DNA from: a virus
IMG/VR virus record: IMGVR_UViG_3300049855_000236
Coordinates: 1-20,244 of that record
Length of the DNA stretch: 20,244 nt
Reading direction: 5' to 3' (one strand)
Of the stretch, positions 11,723 to 19,886 are shown in pieces. Made by a program: the position numbers and the translations under genes. Position 1 is the stretch's first letter; every line of letters begins with the position of its first letter. Below the pieces are notes generated by a model, which was not told the origin of the DNA, did not search any database, and was given only the letters and a program-made list of their open reading frames with translations.

Positions 11723-11988
11723 GGCGGGCGGTGCGCAGGCGCTACGTCGAGCCTGACGTGGTGCCTCGCCTACCGCCGAAGCCGCCCAGGCCGGAGGGGA
11801 TGGTGCAGGCGGACATGCAGGCGTTCGATGCCCTGCCGCAGCCCATCCGCGATCTGCTGCGCGACGGCAAGGTGTCGTTCCCCGCAAAAGCGGTCTACGA
11901 CGATTGGTGCAACAAACGCCGCATATGGGGCAATGAGGATGATGCAACCCGCATCATCCTCAAGACGATGAAGGATCGAGGCGCATGA
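11719..11988 (+). CDS. Small hypothetical protein
   Basis: An 89-residue basic protein beginning MRRAVRRRYVEPDVVPRLPP, then a Pro-rich stretch and a helical domain (MQAFDALPQPIRDLLRDGKV and RIILKTMKDRGA). GGAA lies eight bases before ATG 11719, which overlaps the upstream stop; ATG 11710 is an alternative. The A-F-D-x-L-P-x-x-I-R core recalls short uncharacterised phage proteins. The terminase small subunit starts within its stop codon, which implies coupled expression. Confidence 0.65.
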   Translation: MRRAVRRRYVEPDVVPRLPPKPPRPEGMVQADMQAFDALPQPIRDLLRDGKVSFPAKAVYDDWCNKRRIWGNEDDATRIILKTMKDRGA

Positions 11989-12761
11989 GCATCGCCAAGG
12001 AAACCGAAGCCACGCAGATCGCGAAGCTGCTTGAGCGCAAGCAGCCCGAGACGCTGAACGAGCAGCAGAAGCTATTCGTGCTCGAATACATGATCGACCT
12101 GAATGCGACGCAGGCCGCGATCCGTGCAGGCTATCCGCCGCAGCGCGCGCAGGCGACAGCATCGCGCATGATGAAGCCGGGCTCCGTCGTCCACAACGCC
12201 ATCGCGCGTGCGCTGGCGGCCCGGAGCGCGCGGACAGGCGTGACGGCGGACCGCGTGATCCGCGAGGCGGCCAAGGTGGCGTTCGGTGATCCTCGCGTCC
12301 TGTTCCGCGACGACGGTGCGCTGCGTGCGCCCACCGAATACAACGAAGATGACGCCGCGATGATCGAGGGGATCAAGACGCGGCGCATCGTGGAAGTCGG
12401 CGCTGACGGCAACATGGTGCCTGTCGAGATACAGGAAGTGAAGCTCGCGTCGAAGATGGGCGCGCTGACGCTGCTGGCGCGACATCTCGGCCTGCTGACG
12501 GACAAGATCGACGTGAACGTGAACAGCCTCGCCGTGCGCCTGGACGAAGCGTTCAAGCGGACAGGCGTGACGCGGCCGGTGATCGAGGGGCAGGCGGAGG
12601 AAGTCCACGACCACGATCCCGAGCCGGACGAACTGACGCCGGAGCAGGCCGAGATCGCCGCGCGCCTGCTGGGGTTGCAGCACCGCATCACGCACGCCGA
12701 TCCGAACACGGGCGAGGAACCCGAGGAATACGATCTCGACGCGATGATGGGGCGGAAGTGA
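11985..12761 (+). CDS. terS: Terminase small subunit (Terminase_2-like)
   Basis: A 258-residue packaging protein that recognises phage DNA and presents it to the large subunit. Residues 25-70 (LNEQQKLFVLEYMIDLNATQ, AAIRAGYP) form the N-terminal helix-turn-helix of the Terminase_2 family, followed by helices with ATASRMMKPGSVVHNAIARA and RVIREAAKVAFGDPR. The middle probably mediates oligomerisation. The acidic C-terminal tail ends YDLDAMMGRK and would contact the large subunit in this family. The ATG overlaps the previous stop, and AAGGA lies upstream. The large subunit follows after two small genes. Confidence 0.9.
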   Translation: MSIAKETEATQIAKLLERKQPETLNEQQKLFVLEYMIDLNATQAAIRAGYPPQRAQATASRMMKPGSVVHNAIARALAARSARTGVTADRVIREAAKVAFGDPRVLFRDDGALRAPTEYNEDDAAMIEGIKTRRIVEVGADGNMVPVEIQEVKLASKMGALTLLARHLGLLTDKIDVNVNSLAVRLDEAFKRTGVTRPVIEGQAEEVHDHDPEPDELTPEQAEIAARLLGLQHRITHADPNTGEEPEEYDLDAMMGRK

Positions 12762-13036
12762 CCGTCTACGTTGACGACATGTTCAAGTATCCGATGGGCG
12801 AGTTCCGCCGGATGAAGATGTCGCACATGATGGCGGACACCGACGACGAACTGCACGCCATGGCCCAGCGCATCGGGCTCAAGCGCGAGTGGTTCCAAGG
12901 CGACCACTACGACGTGTCGATCACCGTGCGGCAGAAAGCCGTGGCGGCCGGCGCCGTCGAGATCACGTTGCGCGAAATGGCGCAGTTCGCCAAGATGAAG
13001 CGAGAAGCCGCGTGGATGGCGCGAATGCTGGCCTGA
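12758..13036 (+). CDS. DUF4031 family protein, GTG start
   Basis: A 92-residue protein. MTVYVDDMFKYPMGEFRRMK, SHMMADTDDELHAMAQRIGL and GDHYDVSITVRQKAVAAGAV give the full DUF4031 pattern (start MTVYVDD, core H-M-x-A-D-T, then Q-G-D-H-Y-D). The length is usual for the family, whose function is not established. The start is GTG overlapping the terminase small-subunit stop (GTGA). Such genes occur in both phages and bacteria. Sitting inside the packaging operon suggests a late-gene role here. Confidence 0.85.
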   Translation: MTVYVDDMFKYPMGEFRRMKMSHMMADTDDELHAMAQRIGLKREWFQGDHYDVSITVRQKAVAAGAVEITLREMAQFAKMKREAAWMARMLA

Positions 13037-13049
13037 CAGGGGAGCCGCG

Positions 13050-13196
13050 ATGTTCGTGAAGGGACAGCAGGGAACGCGGAAGCAGCATGAGGCTCGCATG
13101 GCGGCCAAGGTGCGCTATCTGAAACGCAAGGCGAAGAAGCAGCGCGAGCTTGGCTTCTGGAAGAAAAGGATCGAACGGTGCGAGCACAAGACGTAG
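13050..13196 (+). CDS. Very small basic protein overlapping the terminase start
   Basis: A 48-residue, Lys/Arg-rich protein (MFVKGQQGTRKQHEARMAAK ... LKRKAKKQRELGFWKKRIER). GGGGAG lies five bases upstream of the ATG. Its last 19 bases overlap the large terminase GTG start in another frame, so the two are likely coupled. The composition suggests nucleic-acid binding. No family is recognised. Confidence 0.55.
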   Translation: MFVKGQQGTRKQHEARMAAKVRYLKRKAKKQRELGFWKKRIERCEHKT

Positions 13197-14716
13197 AGGC
13201 GGAACTGATCGAGACGATAGCGACCTTCCGCTACGATCCTCTCGGCTTCGTCCAGTTCGCGTTCCCCTGGGGGCAGGCAGGCACGAGCCTCGAAAAGATG
13301 ATCGGCCCCACGCAATGGCAGGCCGAGTTGCTGATCGACGCAGGGCTCGCAGCGAACCCCAACAGCGGCTACAGCGCGAACTATGGCATGTCGCCCGGCA
13401 AGGGGCGCTTCGTCACCGCGTCAGGCAAGGGCATCGGGAAGTCGGCCGAAGTGTCGTGGCTGGTGTTGTGGGGCTTGGCCACCTTCCCACACAGTCGCGT
13501 TAGGCTGACGGCGGGAACCGAGCCGCAGCTTCGTGGCACCACGATGCCCGAAGTGGCGAAGTGGTTCAACATGATGATCTGCAAACACTGGTTCAAGTTC
13601 ACCGCCACGTCGATCTACGCGGCCGATCCCGAGTTTGAAAAGACGTGGCGCATGGATGCCATGGCGTGGAACGAGCAGAACCCCGAAGCCTTCGCCGGCC
13701 TGCACAACTTCGGCAAGCGCATCGTGTTCGTGAAGGACGAAGCGTCGCAGATCGCCGATCCTATTTGGGATACCACGGACGGCATCTTTTCGGACGCCGA
13801 CACCGAAGTTCTACAGTTCGCATTCGGCAACCCGACACGTGGCGCTGGCCGCTTCCGTGAAGCCTTCGATGACCGCCGCTGGCGCAAGCGCAACATCGAC
13901 AGCCGCACCGTGCCTGTCACCGACAAGAACGAACTGAACGCGCTTGTCGAGAAGATGGGCGAGGACAGCGACTATGTGCGCGTCAACGTGCGCGGCATGT
14001 TCCCTCGCGTGTCCTCGATGCAGTTCATCTCGAATGAGGACGTGTGGCGTGCGCGCAAGAACGAAGCCATCGCGCATCTGTCCGATCCGCTGATTGCGGG
14101 CGTCGATGTCGCGCGCTTCGGCAGCGACAAGTCGGTGATCGCCGTTCGCAAAGGGCGCGACTGCCGCACGATCCCCTGGAAAATCATGTCTGGCAACGAC
14201 ACCGTGGAAGTGGCGAACGCCGTGGCGCAGATGCACGCCATCTACCGCTTCGATGCGATCCACGTGGACGGCGGCGGTGTGGGCGGCGGCGTGGTGGACA
14301 TCCTGCGTCGCATGAACGTGCCGGTGCGCGAAGTCCAGTTCGGCGCGAAGTCGGACAGGGCGCAGCTTTCCGTCGATGCCGCGAACTACGCGAACAAGCG
14401 CACCGAGATGTGGGGCGTGATGCGCGAGATGCTTCCCTATCTCGCGCTGCCCGACGATCCTGATCTCGCCAAGGAACTCGTGAGTGCGCTCTATGGCCAC
14501 CGCAACGACCGCGACATCCAACTCGTGTCGAAAGAGATCATGAAGCGCCAGCATGGCGTGGACAGCCCTGATCTCGCCGACGCGCTGGCGCTGACGTTCG
14601 CCTACCCTGTCCAGAAGATGCCTGACGGGAAGCACGGCGGCGGTCCGAACAACGCGAATACCAGCCCCTATCGTGCCTCGACAGAATACGATCCCTTTGT
14701 TATGAGGGATGCGTAG
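13178..14716 (+). CDS. terL: Terminase large subunit (packaging ATPase/nuclease), GTG start
   Basis: A 512-residue motor that pumps DNA into the prohead and cuts it. The N-terminal ATPase has a Walker A-like ASGKGIGKSA (81-90) and Walker B IVFVKDEAS with D187-E188. The C-terminal RNase H-like nuclease has GVDVARFGSD (first Asp about 310), IHVDGGGVGGG (about 364) and VDSPDLADAL (462-468). All three acidic positions are present. The start is GTG 13178, with AAAGGA seven bases upstream, overlapping the small gene at 13050. Its strength of match and operon position make this a firm call. A terminator follows after the stop. Confidence 0.95.
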   Translation: MRAQDVEAELIETIATFRYDPLGFVQFAFPWGQAGTSLEKMIGPTQWQAELLIDAGLAANPNSGYSANYGMSPGKGRFVTASGKGIGKSAEVSWLVLWGLATFPHSRVRLTAGTEPQLRGTTMPEVAKWFNMMICKHWFKFTATSIYAADPEFEKTWRMDAMAWNEQNPEAFAGLHNFGKRIVFVKDEASQIADPIWDTTDGIFSDADTEVLQFAFGNPTRGAGRFREAFDDRRWRKRNIDSRTVPVTDKNELNALVEKMGEDSDYVRVNVRGMFPRVSSMQFISNEDVWRARKNEAIAHLSDPLIAGVDVARFGSDKSVIAVRKGRDCRTIPWKIMSGNDTVEVANAVAQMHAIYRFDAIHVDGGGVGGGVVDILRRMNVPVREVQFGAKSDRAQLSVDAANYANKRTEMWGVMREMLPYLALPDDPDLAKELVSALYGHRNDRDIQLVSKEIMKRQHGVDSPDLADALALTFAYPVQKMPDGKHGGGPNNANTSPYRASTEYDPFVMRDA

Positions 14717-14761
14717 CCGCTTCGTCTCGGCTGCTTTCTTGGACGTTTCCTCCCAAACTCG

Positions 14762-14794
14762 CCCCGGCGCCGCAAGGCTCCGGGGTTTTCTTTT
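14762..14794 (+). terminator. Rho-independent terminator after the terminase gene
   Basis: CCCCGGCGCC and GGCTCCGGGG form a 10-bp stem with one mismatch around a GCAA tetraloop (14762-14785), followed directly by TTTTCTTTT. Placed 45 bases after the terminase stop, it separates the packaging genes from the virion genes. Confidence 0.9.
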
Positions 14795-14820
14795 GCATTT
14801 TTCTTGACACTAGGTATGGT
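14792..14820 (+). promoter_or_regulatory. Probable sigma-70-like promoter for the portal operon
   Basis: TTTGCA (14792-14797) and TATGGT (14815-14820) are separated by 17 bases; each matches four of six consensus positions. A TTGACA at 14804-14809 is an alternative -35 but has no good -10. The pair begins in the terminator T-tract, a common stop-then-restart arrangement. GGTGT and ACACC flank the likely start region. Confidence 0.55.
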
Positions 14821-14857
14821 GTGTGCCTGTCGCAACACCTACTAGGAGAAGGGTTCC

Positions 14858-15124
14858 ATGGGCGGTAAGCCGAAAACCGTGTATGTGCCGCAGGCGAGCA
14901 CGCCGGCCGCGAGCACCCCGGAGGGGCAGGCAGCAGCAGCAGCGGCAGCCGCCTACGTGCCGCCCGCGTCGCAGCAAAGCCCCACCGCCGCGTCTGGCGA
15001 GACGGCGAAAGGCGCGGGCGCGATGGCCGCCGGCCTGGGCTTCGGCGGCACGGTTCTGACCAGCGGCGCCGGGCTCACGCAGCAGGCGAGCACCACGCGC
15101 AGCAAAGCCTTGCTGGGCGCCTGA
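14858..15124 (+). CDS. Small Ala-rich protein upstream of the portal
   Basis: An 88-residue protein beginning MGGKPKTVYVPQASTPAAST with a run of eight Ala residues around 25-32 and a C-terminus TVLTSGAGLTQQ ... TTRSKALLGA. Short proteins with this Gly-Lys-Pro start and a Thr-x-Leu-Thr-Gly/Ser plus K-x-L-L-G ending are common next to podovirus portal genes and are thought to be minor virion proteins. AGGAGAAGG precedes the ATG. Exact function unknown. Confidence 0.75.
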   Translation: MGGKPKTVYVPQASTPAASTPEGQAAAAAAAAYVPPASQQSPTAASGETAKGAGAMAAGLGFGGTVLTSGAGLTQQASTTRSKALLGA

Positions 15125-15138
15125 ACGGAGATCGACAC

Positions 15139-16911
15139 ATGGCGCGTGCCCCTAAGCTCATGACTGACACGCCGGCAGCGGAAGATGGGGCGCGCATGAG
15201 GGCGTCACCGACCGGGCCGGAAATACTCGATCTGCTGACGGGATTGAGCAGCCGGCTTTCGATGCTCGAAAAGGTGCGCCTGTCGTGGTGGACGCATTGG
15301 AAGGAACTCGCCGCGTTCATCCTTCCACGCCGCTACGTGTGGCTCGCGACGCCCGACAAGAATGATCGCGGCTCGCCGCTGAACAACCGCATCATCAACA
15401 GCACCGGCACCGAAGCTGCGCGGAAGTGTGCCAGCGGCATCATGTCCGGCGTGTCGAGCCCGAGCCGCCCCTGGTTCCGTCTCACGGTGCCCGATCCCGA
15501 GCTTGCGCAGGATCAGGACGTGATGACGTGGTGCGACGAAGTGACGAAGCGCATGATGCGCGTGATGGCGGGCAGCGGCTACTACAACGCGAAGGCGACG
15601 CAATATCTCGATCTCGTGGTGTTCGGCACGGCGCCGATGATCATCTACGAAGATGAAGATACCGTGATCCGCTGCTTCGTGCCGGCGGCCGGAGAGTATT
15701 TCTGCGCCACCGGGCCGAACTTCTCCGTGAACACCCTGTTCAGGAAGTTCACAATGACCGTGGCCCAGGTGGTCGCCGAGTTCGGCATCGAGAATTGCAG
15801 CACCACGCTCAAGTCGCTCTACGGCAACGGCCGCGCGATGGCGATGGGCTCGATGGATCAAGAGATCGTCGTGTGCCACGCCATCGAGCCGAACCCGGAC
15901 TATGAGCGCAACCCACGTTCTGTTGGGCGCGCTGGCCTGCCGCGCAACTTCCGCTACCGCGAAGTCTATTGGGAAGAAGCCGCGACGGAACGCGCGCTCC
16001 GGATCAGTGGCTTCCTCGATCAGCCGTTCTCGTGCCCGCGCTGGGATACGCTGGCGAACGATGCCTATGGCCGCAGCCCCGCGATGGACGCGCTCGGCGA
16101 CATCAAGCAGTTGCAGCAGGAAGAAAAGCGAAAGGCGCAAGGCATCGACAAGATGACCGACCCGCCGATGGTGGCGGACGCCAGCATGAAGAACGAGCCG
16201 GCATCGCTGCTGCCCGGCGCGATCACCTACGTCCCGCGCCTGGACGCAGGGATCGGCTTCAAGCCGGCGTTCATGGTCAACCTGCCGCTGGGCGAGTTGA
16301 AAGAGGACATCGCGAAGGTGGAAAGCCGCATCCGCGAAGTGTTCTTCAACGACGTGTTCCTCATGATCTCGCAACTCGACACCGTGCGCACCGCCACGGA
16401 GATCGACGCGCGCCGCGAGGAAAAGCTGATCATGCTCGGCCCGGTGCTGGACAGGAACCAGCAGGAAGGGCTGACGCCGGACATCAACCGCATCTTCCAG
16501 ATCATGGCGCGTCGCGGCCTGCTGCCGCCGCCGCCTGACGTGATGCGGAACACGCCGGTCAAGGTGGACTACATCTCGCCGCTGGCCGACCTGCAACGCG
16601 CGTCCGCCGCCACTGGCATCGAACGTCTTTGGGGTTTCACCGGCACCGTCAGCGCGGCCCGCCCGGAAGCCCTGGACAATCTCGACGCCGACGCTTCGAT
16701 TGCCGAGATGGCGGAACTGCTGCGCGTGCCGCCGAAGCTGCTGACAGGCAGGAAGCAGAAGGAAGCCATCCGCGCCGCGCGCAACGCCCAGGTGCAGCAG
16801 CAGACGCAGGTGCAGCTTGGCGCCGAAGCCGTCAACGCTGGCAAGGTGCTGTCCGACACCGACGTAGGCGGCGGCCAGAATGCGCTGAACATGATCCTGA
16901 ACGGAGGCTGA
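15139..16911 (+). CDS. Head-tail connector (portal) protein
   Basis: A 590-residue protein of the T7/epsilon15 podovirus connector family. It forms the ring at one head vertex through which DNA enters and to which the tail attaches. ILDLLTGLSSRLSMLEKVRL followed by WWTHWKELAAFILPRR at the N-terminus, NNRIINSTGTEAARKCASGI, MSGVSSPSRPWFRL, YLDLVVFGTAPMIIYEDED and the long helical C-terminal part (QKEAIRAARNAQVQQQTQVQ) are the family hallmarks. GGAG lies before the ATG. The length is close to the usual 500-730 residues for the family. No frame disruption is visible. Confidence 0.93.
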   Translation: MARAPKLMTDTPAAEDGARMRASPTGPEILDLLTGLSSRLSMLEKVRLSWWTHWKELAAFILPRRYVWLATPDKNDRGSPLNNRIINSTGTEAARKCASGIMSGVSSPSRPWFRLTVPDPELAQDQDVMTWCDEVTKRMMRVMAGSGYYNAKATQYLDLVVFGTAPMIIYEDEDTVIRCFVPAAGEYFCATGPNFSVNTLFRKFTMTVAQVVAEFGIENCSTTLKSLYGNGRAMAMGSMDQEIVVCHAIEPNPDYERNPRSVGRAGLPRNFRYREVYWEEAATERALRISGFLDQPFSCPRWDTLANDAYGRSPAMDALGDIKQLQQEEKRKAQGIDKMTDPPMVADASMKNEPASLLPGAITYVPRLDAGIGFKPAFMVNLPLGELKEDIAKVESRIREVFFNDVFLMISQLDTVRTATEIDARREEKLIMLGPVLDRNQQEGLTPDINRIFQIMARRGLLPPPPDVMRNTPVKVDYISPLADLQRASAATGIERLWGFTGTVSAARPEALDNLDADASIAEMAELLRVPPKLLTGRKQKEAIRAARNAQVQQQTQVQLGAEAVNAGKVLSDTDVGGGQNALNMILNGG

Positions 16912-16915
16912 CAAA

Positions 16916-17137
16916 ATGGCGTATTTCATCCGCAACGACAAAGGGCGCGCGCACGGCTTGTTCGGCTGGGCAGCGCCCGAGTTCGGGCTGCACTACCGCA
17001 CGAAGGAAGAAGCCGAGGCGGTGCGGCAGCAGTCGCCCGCGCTCGCGGCCTGCACCGTCGAGAAGGTGCCGCCGAAGCTCGACGCCGGCATGAGCAAGCC
17101 CGAGCGCCCGATCTTCTCCGGAGGCGCACATGGCTGA
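16916..17137 (+). CDS. Small hypothetical protein in the head operon
   Basis: A 73-residue protein beginning MAYFIRNDKGRAHGLFGWAA and containing a helix (KEEAEAVRQQSPALAACTVE). GGAGG lies eight bases before the ATG, four bases after the portal stop, and the next gene's ATG lies within its last codons. Its compact head-operon position suggests a minor assembly or accessory protein. No family is recognised. Confidence 0.7.
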   Translation: MAYFIRNDKGRAHGLFGWAAPEFGLHYRTKEEAEAVRQQSPALAACTVEKVPPKLDAGMSKPERPIFSGGAHG

Positions 17138-17471
17138 CGAAGAACTGCTGCCGGAGGAAAATGAGCATCCGAACGCAGCGACCGAGGACGGCGTAAAGCG
17201 CCAGCGGCAGACGGCACGTCGGCGCTCGCAAGAGCAGAACGAAGTGATCAAGAACCTGCTGTCGTCGGCGGCTGGCCGTCGATTTTACCACGACATCGTG
17301 TTCAAACTATGTGGGGTTCATGACCCCTTAACTGCGCCCACGCTGAACGACGGCTACACGTTGTTCCGGGAGGGCGCGCGGCAAGTCGGCCTTGACTTGC
17401 AGAACAGGGCGTTGCAGGCCGCGAGGGAACAATATATGGTCCTTCTGTCCGAAAACATGCCCAACATCTAG
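17130..17471 (+). CDS. Bbp19-like phage protein
   Basis: A 113-residue protein. The N-terminus is charged and disordered. Residues 50-100 contain AGRRFYHDIVFKLCGVHDPL, then LFREGARQVGLDL and ALQAAREQY, the pattern of a Bbp19-like family: A-G-R-R ... F-x-E-G-x-R-x-V-G-L. Such genes lie between portal and scaffold/capsid genes in BPP-1-like phages; the molecular function is not established. GGAGG lies upstream, and the start overlaps the previous gene by eight bases. Confidence 0.7.
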   Translation: MADEELLPEENEHPNAATEDGVKRQRQTARRRSQEQNEVIKNLLSSAAGRRFYHDIVFKLCGVHDPLTAPTLNDGYTLFREGARQVGLDLQNRALQAAREQYMVLLSENMPNI

Positions 17472-17482
17472 GGGATCACGAC

Positions 17483-18211
17483 ATGAGCGAAAGCACCGGC
17501 ACCACCGCCGACGCAGGAACCACCGCCCCGGCCGCAGAAGCAGCCGCGACGACCGCTGCGCCCGTCGCCCCTGCGGCGCCGGAAAGCGCCGTCACGTCGT
17601 CGCTGCTGTCGGACAAGGCCGCCGAGCCGGCCGCCACGACGGAAGCGGAGAAGCCCGCCGAAGGCGAGAAGCCTGCCGATCCGAAGGCGGAGCCGGAGAA
17701 GCCGGCCGCGCTCGATCCGAAGGACTACAAGCTCGACGCGCTTCCCGAAGGCATCAAGGCCGACGACGAACTCGTGCAGGCGTTTCTCGACGGTGCCGCC
17801 AAGGGCGGCATGGACAACGAGAGCGTCAACGCGGTGCTGAACGCGCTCGGCCCGAAGCTGACGGAGCGTCTGAACGCGGGCGCCGTCGCCTTCAAGGAAC
17901 TGAACGATCAGTGGCAGCAGGCCGCCATCGCCGATCCCGTGATCGGCGGCAGCGCGGAAAAGCTGGAAGCGAACATGGCCGTCGTGAAGAACGCCATGAA
18001 CACGCTCGGCCTGCCTGCCGAAATGGTGACGGACGCGCTCCGCACCTTCCAATTCACCGGGGCCGGGAACAACCCGTCCATCCTGCGCGTCATGCACGCG
18101 ATGGCGTCCCTTCTGGTGGAGAAGTCCGTCGTGCAGGGCGGCGGACCGGCGCCCACGGGCAAGACTGCCGCCCAGCGCATGTATCCCACACACTTCAACA
18201 GCGCCGGTTGA
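17483..18211 (+). CDS. Scaffolding protein
   Basis: A 242-residue protein directly upstream of the capsid gene, the usual place for a scaffold that guides prohead assembly and then leaves. Residues 1-80 are Ala/Pro/Glu/Lys-rich and probably disordered. Residues 85-160 are helical (DDELVQAFLDGAAKGGMDNE; LTERLNAGAVAFKELNDQWQ). The C-terminus reads KTAAQRMYPTHFNSAG, and a short basic K/R-x-x-Y-P-T/N end of this kind is common in podovirus scaffolds. GGGGA lies before the ATG. The sequence is acidic and Ala-rich like known scaffolds. No protease motif is visible, so a protease role is not claimed. Confidence 0.8.
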   Translation: MSESTGTTADAGTTAPAAEAAATTAAPVAPAAPESAVTSSLLSDKAAEPAATTEAEKPAEGEKPADPKAEPEKPAALDPKDYKLDALPEGIKADDELVQAFLDGAAKGGMDNESVNAVLNALGPKLTERLNAGAVAFKELNDQWQQAAIADPVIGGSAEKLEANMAVVKNAMNTLGLPAEMVTDALRTFQFTGAGNNPSILRVMHAMASLLVEKSVVQGGGPAPTGKTAAQRMYPTHFNSAG

Positions 18212-18233
18212 TCCGGCGAGCGGAGGTTAGAAC

Positions 18234-19271
18234 ATGGCCACCCTTTCCAGTGACTTTCTGACGCTCGCCGATTGGGCGAGGCGTCTCGATCCGGACGGCA
18301 GCACGGCGGATGTCGTGGACTTGCTGTCGCAGTCCAACCAGATGATGGAGGACATGCTTTGGACGATGGGCAACCAGACGGACGGTCATCGCACCACCGT
18401 CCGGACCGGCCTGCCGTCCGGCACGTGGCGCCTGATGTATCAGGGCGTCCAGCAGTCGAAGTCCACCACCGCGCAGATCACCGACAAGTGCGGCAATCTG
18501 GAAGGCTACTCGACCATCGACCGCGATCTCGCCGATCTGAACGGGAACACCGCGCAGTTCCGGATGCAGGAGGACGCGGCCTTCTATGAAGGCATGACGC
18601 AGCAGGCGCAGGAAGCGTTCCTCTACAGCAATTCGCTGAACACGCCGTCGCAGATCATGGGCTTCACGCCGCGCTACAACTCGCTCGGCGGCGCGGCTTC
18701 CGGCGCCAACATCATCGACGCGGGCGGCACGGGCTCCACGAACACGTCCATGTGGATCGTGGGCTGGGGGCCGAACTCGTGCTTCGGGATGTTCCCGAAG
18801 GGCAAGGTGGCGGGGCTGATCCATCGCGATCTCGGCGAGGAAACGGTCTACGACAGCAACAACAACCCCTATCAGGCGTATCGCTCCCACTTCAAGTGGG
18901 AGATGGGACTGTGCGTCCGTGACTGGCGCTACATCGTGCGCATCGCGAACATCGACGTGTCGCTGCTGTCCGGCGGCAGCGCGGCGAACCTGATCAACGC
19001 GCTGATCAACGCGATGCACCTTTTCCCCACCACGCCGGCACCGATGGCGAACGTGCAGACCGCGACGCGGCCTGCCGGCGTTCTCGGCGCGACGCGCTGG
19101 GCGATCTACTGCAACCGCACGATCTCGACGGCGCTGGACAAGCAGGCGTTGAACAAGACGAACGTGCTGCTGCGTTACGACGAATGGGACGGCAAGCCTG
19201 TCACCACCTTCCGGGGCATCCCGATCCGGACGGTGGATCGGCTGCTGAACACCGAAAGCCGTGTGATCTGA
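18234..19271 (+). CDS. Major capsid protein (epsilon15/BPP-1 type)
   Basis: A 345-residue shell protein with the HK97 fold expected for this group. Recognisable segments are TLADWARRLDPDGSTADVVD, LSQSNQMMEDMLWTMGNQTD, GHRTTVRTGLPSGTWRLMYQ, GVQQSKSTTAQITDKCGNLE, DRDLADLNGN and WEMGLCVRDWRYIVRIANID. These match the family in order and at the expected length (about 330-350). The start has GGAGGT nine bases upstream. The gene is intact and follows the scaffold by 22 bases. A stable UUCG hairpin follows its stop, perhaps setting its mRNA level above that of later genes. Confidence 0.94.
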   Translation: MATLSSDFLTLADWARRLDPDGSTADVVDLLSQSNQMMEDMLWTMGNQTDGHRTTVRTGLPSGTWRLMYQGVQQSKSTTAQITDKCGNLEGYSTIDRDLADLNGNTAQFRMQEDAAFYEGMTQQAQEAFLYSNSLNTPSQIMGFTPRYNSLGGAASGANIIDAGGTGSTNTSMWIVGWGPNSCFGMFPKGKVAGLIHRDLGEETVYDSNNNPYQAYRSHFKWEMGLCVRDWRYIVRIANIDVSLLSGGSAANLINALINAMHLFPTTPAPMANVQTATRPAGVLGATRWAIYCNRTISTALDKQALNKTNVLLRYDEWDGKPVTTFRGIPIRTVDRLLNTESRVI

Positions 19272-19276
19272 TGATC

Positions 19277-19298
19277 GGCGCGGCCTTCGGGCCGCGTC
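19277..19298 (+). other. UUCG tetraloop hairpin after the capsid gene
   Basis: GGCGCGGCC and GGCCGCGTC form a 9-bp stem with one G-T pair, closed by TTCG (loop 19286-19289). It lies six bases after the capsid stop. There is no T-run, so it may stabilise the capsid message 3' end or reduce read-through rather than fully terminate. Confidence 0.75.
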
Positions 19299-19344
19299 AC
19301 CTGCCTGCAACCTGAACAGCGGCCGAGCCGCACCGGAGCTTCAC

Positions 19345-19815
19345 ATGATCTTGGATCGCAACCTCGTGTTCGACGGCGGGCTCGCGCTTGCCTTCGTTCC
19401 GATCACCGCCTCCCGCCCCAGCACGGACGTCATTGATCTTCGCACCGCGAATGAAATTTCGTGGGGCGAAAAAATTCAAGTCACCGTGCTGTCGAACGGA
19501 TTGTTCGCGGCAGCGGGCGCTGCCACGCTGGCCATCGACTTTCAGGGCAGCGTGGACAATTCGACGTGGACTACCTACGCATCCGAACTGCCCATGCCCA
19601 TCGCCACGCTGAACTCGCGCGTCGTCGGCGGGCAGCCCTACGTGATGGCGATGTCCGTGCCGCCGCGCCAGCCGGGTGCCGCGCGCCCGCGCTTCCTGCG
19701 CCTGAACTACACCGTCGCCACCGGCCCGTTTACGGCCGGCGCGGTGCTGGCGTTCCTGAACCTGGGGCGTGATGAGATCGAGGCGTATCCGCGCAACTTC
19801 TCCGTCACGTTCTGA
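19345..19815 (+). CDS. Bbp16-like capsid cement protein
   Basis: A 156-residue protein. MILDRNLVFDGGLALAFVPI, then STDVIDLRTANEISWG, ATLAIDFQGSVDNSTWTTYA and PRFLRLNYTVATGPFTAG match the Bbp16 family, an external protein of BPP-1-like heads thought to cement capsid subunits. It is beta-rich throughout with no signal peptide. GGAG lies six bases before the ATG. The position immediately after the capsid gene is the family's usual context. Confidence 0.85.
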   Translation: MILDRNLVFDGGLALAFVPITASRPSTDVIDLRTANEISWGEKIQVTVLSNGLFAAAGAATLAIDFQGSVDNSTWTTYASELPMPIATLNSRVVGGQPYVMAMSVPPRQPGAARPRFLRLNYTVATGPFTAGAVLAFLNLGRDEIEAYPRNFSVTF

Positions 19816-19826
19816 TCTGAGCATCA

Positions 19827-19854
19827 AGGCGCCCGAGCGCAGGCTTGGGCGCCT
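19827..19854 (+). other. Twelve-bp stem-loop after the cement gene
   Basis: AGGCGCCCGAGC (19827-19838) pairs with GCTTGGGCGCCT (19843-19854) around a GCAG loop, with one G-T pair. No T-run follows. It ends 32 bases before the next gene's start codon and 19 before its ribosome-binding site, so it could affect translation or message stability. Confidence 0.75.
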
Positions 19855-19886
19855 ACAGCATGAACCTTTTCATGGAGAACAAACTC

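Noticed and set aside
16908-16922. CTGACAAAATG at the portal/next-gene junction, similar to the left-arm dyad half-site
   Set aside because: Only a half-site, explained by a stop codon, a short A-rich spacer and a start codon; no paired arm nearby.
15205-16941. A 578-residue leftward open frame opposite the portal gene
   Set aside because: Arg/His/Ala-rich antisense shadow of the clearly recognised portal protein.
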